DNA from: Phycisphaerae bacterium
GTDB taxonomy: Bacteria; Planctomycetota; Phycisphaerae; UBA1845; Fen-1342
NCBI GenBank assembly: GCA_030428945.1
Contig: JAUIEC010000011.1
Location: forward strand, 62,001 to 126,000
Direction of reading: 5' to 3'
Length of the DNA stretch: 64,000 bases
A program made the position numbers and the translations under genes. Numbering within the stretch: the first letter of the stretch is position 1; each line of letters begins with the position of its first letter. The notes beneath the pieces were generated by a model. The model saw only the letters and a list, made by a program, of their open reading frames with translations, made no database searches and was not told where the DNA came from. Positions 58,891 to 64,000 of the stretch are shown here, piece after piece.

Positions 58891-60761
58891 GCAGCGCCAC
58901 CGCGCCCCCCGACAACGACCCGCGTCCGGTCTATTCGCACACGCTGCTGACCGAACTCCTGCGGATGCTGATCGGCACCGCCGCAACGATGCTGCTGCTG
59001 ACCGTCATCTTCCCGCCGCACCCGATGTGGCCGCTGGCGTTCGTCGCCCTGGTTCCCTGGGGCTGGGCCGTCTGTCGGACCGAGCGGGCCTGGGTCGTGC
59101 ACTGGCTCAGCTTTCTGCTCGGCTGGCTGTTCTTCCTGTTCAACCTGATCTGGCTGATGCCCGTCACCGGCCTCGGCTTCGTCGCCCTCGCGTTCTACCT
59201 GGCGATCTACTGGCCGATGACCGCCTGGGCGATGCGGACCGCCCTGCGCTGGAAGGTCGCCGTCGTCTGGGTCTTCCCGCTTGCCTGGGTCGCCTGCGAG
59301 TTCCTCCGCGGCTGGGTCATGACCGGCTTCCCCTGGCTCTTCCTCGCTCACGCCTTCTACCAGCACACGACCTTTATCCAGATCAGCGACATCACCGGCG
59401 CCTACGGCGTCAGCTTCCTGGCCGCGCTCGTCAACGGCATCCTGATCGACACCACCCGCCGCTGGCGCAGCGGCCCCGTCACCGCCGCCGGATGGCAGTG
59501 GCCGGCCGGCATCGCCGCGACCCTGGTGCTGCTGATCGCCAACCACCTGTACGGCACGATGCGGCTGAACCAGGACACGCTGATCGCCGGCCCGACCGTT
59601 GCCGTCGTCCAGGAAGACTTCCCGCTGCAGAGCACCGAACCCTACAGCGAACACGCCTTCGTGATCTTCTCGCGCTACATGCGACTGGCCGCCGACGCCG
59701 CCGCCGAAAAGCCCGACCTGATCGTCTTCCCCGAGACCGTCTGGGCCGCCACCCAGAACGTCGACTTCGTCGAGAGCGACAAGCAGGCCGTCGACGACAT
59801 CCCGGCCGGAACCTGGAACTACGGGCGCCGCACCCACCGGGCCACGGCCGCCTTCGCCCGCGGCGACTACGCCACCGTCAACAAGGAAATCGCCGATCTC
59901 GAAAAGGCCATGGGTGGCGAACGCGAACTGCCGCGCCTGCCGGCCGAGGGCGGCCCGGCCGCGACGGTCGTGGTCGGCTCGGTCGCCCTCGAGGTCTTCC
60001 CCGAAGCCAGCTACCCGACGCACAAGCGCTACAACTCGGCCCTGGTCTACGATCCCGACGGAACGCAGCGCCGCCAGCGGTACGACAAGACGCACCTGGT
60101 CCTCTTCGGCGAGTACGTGCCGTTTCGCGACACGCGGGTGGCCGGCATCAGCCTGCACTGGCTGTACCGCTCGCTGAACCAGCTTTCCCCCTTCAGCCAG
60201 GGCGGCAAGGTGGAGTACTCGCTCTGGCCGGGCAGGGACTGGACCGCCTTCGACCTGGCCACCGGTGACCGCACCTGGCGGTTCGCCACCCCGATCTGCT
60301 ACGAAGACGCCATGCCGTACGTCTCGCGACGCATGGTCTGGGACGGGACGCGGCGGCGGGTCGACTTCCTGCTGAACATCAGCAACGACGGCTGGTTCCG
60401 CTACAGCGCCGAACTCGAACAGCACCTGGCCGTCTGCACCTTCCGGGCCGTCGAGAACCGCGTCGGCATCGCCCGGGCGGTCAACACCGGGATCAGCGGT
60501 TTCATCGATCCGCACGGGCGCCTCTCCAGCCTCGTCCAGAACGAAGGCCGCCTGGTCGCCCCCGGCACCGTCGGCTTCGCCATCGACCGGATCATGACCG
60601 ACACGCGCACCAGCTTCTATGGCCGCACCGGCGACTGGTTCGCCGGCGCCTGCCTGCTGCTGACGAGTTTCTTCTGGCTGAGCGGGATCATCACCCGCTG
60701 GCTGCTCGCCATCCGCGACCGCCTGCTCCGCCGCCGCTCGAACAAGGAGGTTCCCGCATGA
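58887..60761 (+). CDS. lnt: Apolipoprotein N-acyltransferase
   Basis: 624 residues, over 100 longer than usual. Six to seven N-terminal membrane helices (about 25-220) and a C-terminal one (about 590-612) enclose a periplasmic nitrilase-fold domain. The catalytic triad is E283 (IVFPETVW), K401 (YDKTHLVLFGEYVPF) and C471 (ATPICYED). A charged insertion of about 70 residues lies between E283 and the next strand (about 290-358). It adds the third acyl chain to lipoproteins, fitting the many lipoproteins encoded nearby. Four-base overlaps join it to moeA and to the following lipoprotein gene. Confidence 0.92.
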   Translation: MSSATAPPDNDPRPVYSHTLLTELLRMLIGTAATMLLLTVIFPPHPMWPLAFVALVPWGWAVCRTERAWVVHWLSFLLGWLFFLFNLIWLMPVTGLGFVALAFYLAIYWPMTAWAMRTALRWKVAVVWVFPLAWVACEFLRGWVMTGFPWLFLAHAFYQHTTFIQISDITGAYGVSFLAALVNGILIDTTRRWRSGPVTAAGWQWPAGIAATLVLLIANHLYGTMRLNQDTLIAGPTVAVVQEDFPLQSTEPYSEHAFVIFSRYMRLAADAAAEKPDLIVFPETVWAATQNVDFVESDKQAVDDIPAGTWNYGRRTHRATAAFARGDYATVNKEIADLEKAMGGERELPRLPAEGGPAATVVVGSVALEVFPEASYPTHKRYNSALVYDPDGTQRRQRYDKTHLVLFGEYVPFRDTRVAGISLHWLYRSLNQLSPFSQGGKVEYSLWPGRDWTAFDLATGDRTWRFATPICYEDAMPYVSRRMVWDGTRRRVDFLLNISNDGWFRYSAELEQHLAVCTFRAVENRVGIARAVNTGISGFIDPHGRLSSLVQNEGRLVAPGTVGFAIDRIMTDTRTSFYGRTGDWFAGACLLLTSFFWLSGIITRWLLAIRDRLLRRRSNKEVPA

Positions 60762-61729
60762 AACGCCTGCCGACCCTGCTGATCGCCCTGCTCTGCTGTG
60801 GCTGCGTCGCCGGCGGCCGTACGCCGATCGACCAGGTGGCCTACGGCGACCTGTACCAGCGGGCCCGCGACCTGCTCGTCCGCGGCAGCCAGAGCGAGGA
60901 CCCGCTCGTCCGGGCCAACGCGCTCGAAGCCCTCGCCCGCGTCGCCCCCCGCGAAGCCCTGCCCTACGTCCGCACCAGCCTCGGTGACGGCGCCCCCGTC
61001 GTCCGCTTCGCGGCCTGCGCCGCACTCGGCGATCTCCGCGACACCCAGGCCGAAGCCGCACTCAAGCCGCTGCTGAACGACTCCTCCGAACACGTCCGCC
61101 TCGCGGCCGCCTACGCGCTCTACCGACTCGGCGACCGCCAGCACGCCGGCCTGCTGGTCAAGACGCTGGCCGACCATCCCAAGGAGGATCTGCGCAGCGA
61201 AGCCGCCAACCTGATTGGAAAGTGCGGTGACGCGAAGGCCATCCGGCGCCTCGAACTGGCCGAGCGGCGCGAGAAGAGCCCCAAGGCCCTCGTGCACATC
61301 ACCGCCGCCAAGGCCCGTCTCGGCGACCGGGCCGCCCTCGACGAACTGCTCCGGGCCGCGCTCGGCACCGAACCGATCACCAAGCTGCTGGCCACGCAGT
61401 TCCTGATCGAACTCAAGCCGGCCGAGGCCCGCGACGTGTTCAGCTATCGCCTGAAGGAGGACGGCGACTACCTGGAAGCCCGCCTGCTGGCGGCCCGCGG
61501 GCTCGGCGCGCTCGGCGTCGACGCCGGCTATGACCTGGCCGTCAAGTCGCTCCGGCACAACGCCAAGGAAGAGATCGACACCCTCCGCGTACGCGCCCTG
61601 GCCGCCCTCGCCCTCGGCGCGATCGGCGACGACCGGGCCCTGACCGCCCTCCAGAAACTGGCCGCCGACCAGTCCGACGCCCGCGTCCAGGTCGCCGCCT
61701 GCACCGCGATCTGCCAGATCCTCAAGTAG
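60758..61729 (+). CDS. HEAT-repeat lipoprotein
   Basis: 323 residues. Signal sequence with lipobox CCGC (MKRLPTLLIALLCCGC). The rest consists of HEAT/PBS-lyase-like helix pairs: PLVRANALEALARVAPREAL, PVVRFAACAALGDLRDTQAE, EHVRLAAAYALYRLGDRQHA, DLRSEAANLIGKCGDAKAIR and two to four more. Such proteins act as scaffolds; here in the periplasm or on the outer membrane. Its ATG overlaps the lnt stop (ATGA), so it is made together with lnt. Confidence 0.85.
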   Translation: MKRLPTLLIALLCCGCVAGGRTPIDQVAYGDLYQRARDLLVRGSQSEDPLVRANALEALARVAPREALPYVRTSLGDGAPVVRFAACAALGDLRDTQAEAALKPLLNDSSEHVRLAAAYALYRLGDRQHAGLLVKTLADHPKEDLRSEAANLIGKCGDAKAIRRLELAERREKSPKALVHITAAKARLGDRAALDELLRAALGTEPITKLLATQFLIELKPAEARDVFSYRLKEDGDYLEARLLAARGLGALGVDAGYDLAVKSLRHNAKEEIDTLRVRALAALALGAIGDDRALTALQKLAADQSDARVQVAACTAICQILK

Positions 61730-61740
61730 CGGGAAGAGGA

Positions 61741-61868
61741 GGGAACCGCGAACAGGGAACAGGGAACAGGGAACAGGGAACAGGGAACAGGGGACAGGGA
61801 ACAGGGGACAGGAGAATCCGAAGACAAACCGGCAACCGCGGCCGTGTGCCACTGCGATCTTCGCAGTG
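61741..61868. repeat. (GGGAACA)n array followed by a GTGCCACTGC-type hairpin
   Basis: About eight GGGAACA units, the last ones varying to GGGGACA, at 61741-61812. Then CACTGCGA-TCT-TCGCAGTG (61850-61868), a perfect 8-bp hairpin preceded by GTGC as at 56291. It fills the convergent gap between two lipoprotein genes. Confidence 0.85.
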
Positions 61869-61903
61869 CCGTGTACGCGCTGATTCCCGAACCTCGACCG
61901 TGC

Positions 61904-62491
61904 TTACCCGCGGGCCTGCTGATCCGCTGACTCGCCGGACCGTTCAAAGCCGCCCTGCTCGGTCTCGGTCACCCAGGCGCCGGTCCGCGCGTCCCGACGG
62001 GCCCGCACTTCGCCCTGCAGCAGCACCCGGGTCGGCTTGCCGAACCCGCCCAGCAGCCGCGCCGTGGAGCGCTGCGCCAGTACGCGGAACACGCAGCGAA
62101 TCTCGTCCGCCGCGTCCTCGCGATAGACGGCCGCGATCCCGCCGATGGATTCGAAGCGGGCCTGTCCGGGACCGACCTCGGCCAGGCCGCGCAGCGACGT
62201 CCGCGTCAGGCGGTACTCGCGGGCCTTCCCGTTCGGCAAGCGCTCCAGCAGCAGCGACAGGACCAGCCGCTGGCGCAGGTTGACGATCGGCACCGTCGCC
62301 TCGCGCCGCAGCGCGATCCGCAACCGCCCGTCCGCGTCCTCGTCCCAGATCGCGTCCTGAATCTCGAACCCGACCGCGCGCGGCGCCGGCGGATCGATCG
62401 TCCGGAATTGCAGCGGCGTCAGTTCCACCCGCCCGCGACTGCACCCGGCCAGCAGCAGCAACAGCAGCCCGGCCGGCAGCGCCCGCGTCAT
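61904..62491 (-). CDS. Predicted lipoprotein, unknown function
   Basis: 195 residues. Signal sequence [17 protein letters not shown] with a classic LAGC lipobox. The body has beta-strand-like segments ([40 protein letters not shown]) and many Arg residues, with no family I recognise. Its ATG overlaps the glyA stop codon (ATGA), so it is coupled to glyA. Repeat element 61741-61868 lies just beyond its stop. Confidence 0.75.
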   Translation of the reverse strand: MTRALPAGLLLLLLAGCSRGRVELTPLQFRTIDPPAPRAVGFEIQDAIWDEDADGRLRIALRREATVPIVNLRQRLVLSLLLERLPNGKAREYRLTRTSLRGLAEVGPGQARFESIGGIAAVYREDAADEIRCVFRVLAQRSTARLLGGFGKPTRVLLQGEVRARRDARTGAWVTETEQGGFERSGESADQQARG

Positions 62492-63759
62492 TCGTCGTGG
62501 CACAGCGGGAACTGGCTGCACATCTCGCGGACCTTCCCGCGCACGCCCAGCAGCGCCGCCTCGGAACCGTCCGACGACAGCACCTCGTGAATCAGTCCCG
62601 CCACGGCCGTCATCTCGGCGGTCCCCATCCCGCGGGTCGTCAGCGCCGGCGTCCCTAGCCGCAGCCCGCTGGTCTGGGTCGGCTTCCGCTCGTCGAACGG
62701 AATCATGTTCTTGTTGCAGATGATGTTGGCCGTCTCGAGCCAGGCCTCGGCCTGCTTGCCGGTCAGGTCCGGGTGCACCGCCCGCAGGTCGACCAGCATC
62801 AGGTGGTTGTCGGTCCCGCCCGAGACCAGCCGATAGCCGTGCCCGGCCAGGGCCTCCGACAGCGCCCGCGCGTTGGATACGATCTGCTTCTGGTAGGTCT
62901 TGAAGTCCGGCCGCAGCGCCTCGCCGAAGGCGACCGCCTTGGCGGTGATGATGTGCATCAGCGGACCGCCCTGCGATCCGGGGAAGACCCACTTGTCGAC
63001 CAGCCTGGCGTCGTCGCCCTTGCAGAGGATCAGCCCGCCCCGCGGTCCGCGCAGCGTCTTGTGCGTCGTCGTCGTGGTGAAGTCCGCGTGCGGCACCGGC
63101 GAAGGATGCTCACCCGCGGCCACCAGCCCGGCGATGTGAGCGATGTCGCACAGCAGCCGCGCCCCGACCTCGCGGGCGATGTCCGCGAACGCCTCGAAAT
63201 CAAGCTGCCGCGGATAGGCCGAGAAGCCGGCGATCAGCAGCCTGGGCTTGTGCTGGCGGGCGAGGGCCCGCACGTTGTCCATGTCGATCCGCTCGGTCTC
63301 GGCGTCGACGCCATAGCTGACGCAGTTGTAGATCGCCCCGCTGATGTTGACCTTCAATCCGTGCGAAAGGTGTCCGCCGTGCGCCAGGTCCAGCGACAGG
63401 ACCGTCTCGCCCGGTTGCAGCGCCGCCAGGAACACCGCGATGTTCGCCGACGCCCCCGAGTGCGGCTGCACGTTGGCGTGCTCGGCCGAGAACAGTTCGC
63501 AGGCCCGCTGCCGGGCGAGCTCCTCGACCGTGTCCATGTTGACGCAGCCGCCGTAGTATCGTCGCCCCGGATACCCTTCCGCGTACTTGTTCGTGAAGAC
63601 CGACCCGGCCGCCTGCCGGACCGCCCGCGACACGTGATTCTCCGAGGCGATCAGCTCGAGCGTTTCCTGCTGGCGGAGTTCCTCGGCCTCGATCGCGGCC
63701 GCCACCTGCGGATCGATCTCGGCCAGGCTCTGCTGCATCAGGTTGGACATGGTCTGCAT
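62488..63759 (-). CDS. glyA: Serine hydroxymethyltransferase
   Basis: 423 residues from ATG 63759, eight bases after GAGGGGAG. PLP enzyme that converts serine and tetrahydrofolate to glycine and methylene-tetrahydrofolate. Signatures are [58 protein letters not shown] and the lysine K234 in [36 protein letters not shown] and [20 protein letters not shown] are also typical. It lies 16 bp after the partial gene at the window edge and overlaps the lipoprotein gene downstream. Confidence 0.97.
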   Translation of the reverse strand: MQTMSNLMQQSLAEIDPQVAAAIEAEELRQQETLELIASENHVSRAVRQAAGSVFTNKYAEGYPGRRYYGGCVNMDTVEELARQRACELFSAEHANVQPHSGASANIAVFLAALQPGETVLSLDLAHGGHLSHGLKVNISGAIYNCVSYGVDAETERIDMDNVRALARQHKPRLLIAGFSAYPRQLDFEAFADIAREVGARLLCDIAHIAGLVAAGEHPSPVPHADFTTTTTHKTLRGPRGGLILCKGDDARLVDKWVFPGSQGGPLMHIITAKAVAFGEALRPDFKTYQKQIVSNARALSEALAGHGYRLVSGGTDNHLMLVDLRAVHPDLTGKQAEAWLETANIICNKNMIPFDERKPTQTSGLRLGTPALTTRGMGTAEMTAVAGLIHEVLSSDGSEAALLGVRGKVREMCSQFPLCHDE

Positions 63760-63775
63760 CGCTGCGCTCCCCTCT

Positions 63776-64000
63776 CTATTCGTCGACGACGGATTCGGCC
63801 GTCGTCGCACCGGACGCCGGCTGGGCCTGGGTCTCAATCGCTGCTTCCGGCTCGGGCCCGGCGAAGAAGTTCTGCAGTTCGACCAGCATGTCGCGCTCGC
63901 GTTGCGTGTCGCGCCGCACCAGCGTCCAGACTTCGTTCTGGGCCTCGGTCGTCGCGGCATCCTCTTCGATCGGCGTATAGCTGGGCTGGTCACCCAGCCG
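63776..64000 (-). CDS. C-terminal end of an unidentified protein (5' part outside window)
   Basis: The minus strand is open from the window edge to TAG at 63778-63776, 74 codons. The visible part has a helical segment ([20 protein letters not shown], then [10 protein letters not shown]) and an Ala/Glu/Thr-rich tail ending ESVVDE. The glyA gene starts 16 bp further on the same strand, so the two are likely in one operon. Too little is present to name it. Confidence 0.65.
   Translation of the reverse strand, partial: RLGDQPSYTPIEEDAATTEAQNEVWTLVRRDTQRERDMLVELQNFFAGPEPEAAIETQAQPASGATTAESVVDE

Overview
The window is a GC-rich (roughly 65-70 %) bacterial chromosome segment with about 48 protein genes, short spacers and no tRNA, rRNA, insertion sequence or CRISPR array that I can see. 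The gene content suggests a planctomycete-type bacterium, possibly Phycisphaerae-like. The clues are a GC-type dockerin protein with FG-GAP and thrombospondin-like calcium repeats, an McsA/McsB pair, a MutL/GlmL-family protein, a membrane protein with a C-terminal CxxC-Y-L-GL-CPECG zinc ribbon, LpxB and Lnt (so an outer membrane with lipoproteins), and many signal-peptide lipoproteins. This placement is inference from families, not from a marker gene.

Layout. 1-3463: end of a 2-oxo acid dehydrogenase operon (E1 beta, E2, E3). 3642-13092: a lipoprotein, mcsA-mcsB, a PhoD-like phosphatase, a 1118-residue dockerin protein and a pair of overlapping lipoprotein genes. 13127-19626 (all minus): M28 peptidase, ispH, a membrane sulfatase-fold enzyme, a PPP-like phosphatase, a Ser/Thr kinase and a small membrane protein. 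19765-25736: a secreted TPR-like protein, miaB, an orphan mutL and lpxB. 25733-28050: aspS behind what looks like a complete attenuator (promoter, Asn/Asp-rich leader peptide, terminator), then a small coiled-coil protein. 28169-35935: a TPR protein, a copper ATPase, a redoxin gene with an in-frame TGA that I read as selenocysteine, an M42 peptidase and a polytopic membrane protein. 35947-43788: guaA with a guanine-deaminase-like gene, a zinc-ribbon membrane protein, gamma-glutamyltranspeptidase and a valS with an inserted zinc ribbon. 44058-48687: nfeD-floA with a proline-rich membrane partner and an Fe-type ABC binding lipoprotein. 48781-54496: a very basic small protein in a strongly signposted transcription unit, then a Tricorn-like protease and an amidase. 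54908-64000: rmuC, a DegT aminotransferase, moeA-lnt-HEAT lipoprotein, and glyA with a lipoprotein.

Most interesting points. (1) 31897-32676 encodes a membrane-tethered redoxin whose catalytic UxxC motif uses TGA, followed at the right distance by a hairpin with a GGUC apical loop like the E. coli fdhF SECIS. (2) The aspS leader encodes a 19-residue peptide with seven Asn or Asp residues, followed by mutually exclusive hairpins ending in a T-run. (3) Several families of short intergenic repeats (CCCTGTT heptamers, CCCTCGCT octamers, GTGAAAGAGGC hairpins, GTGCCACTGC hairpins, GTCGATGACGCACCCT units) sit mostly at gene 3' ends and are mixed into composite elements. (4) Several genes have a good -35/-10 box so close to the start codon that the transcript should be leaderless.
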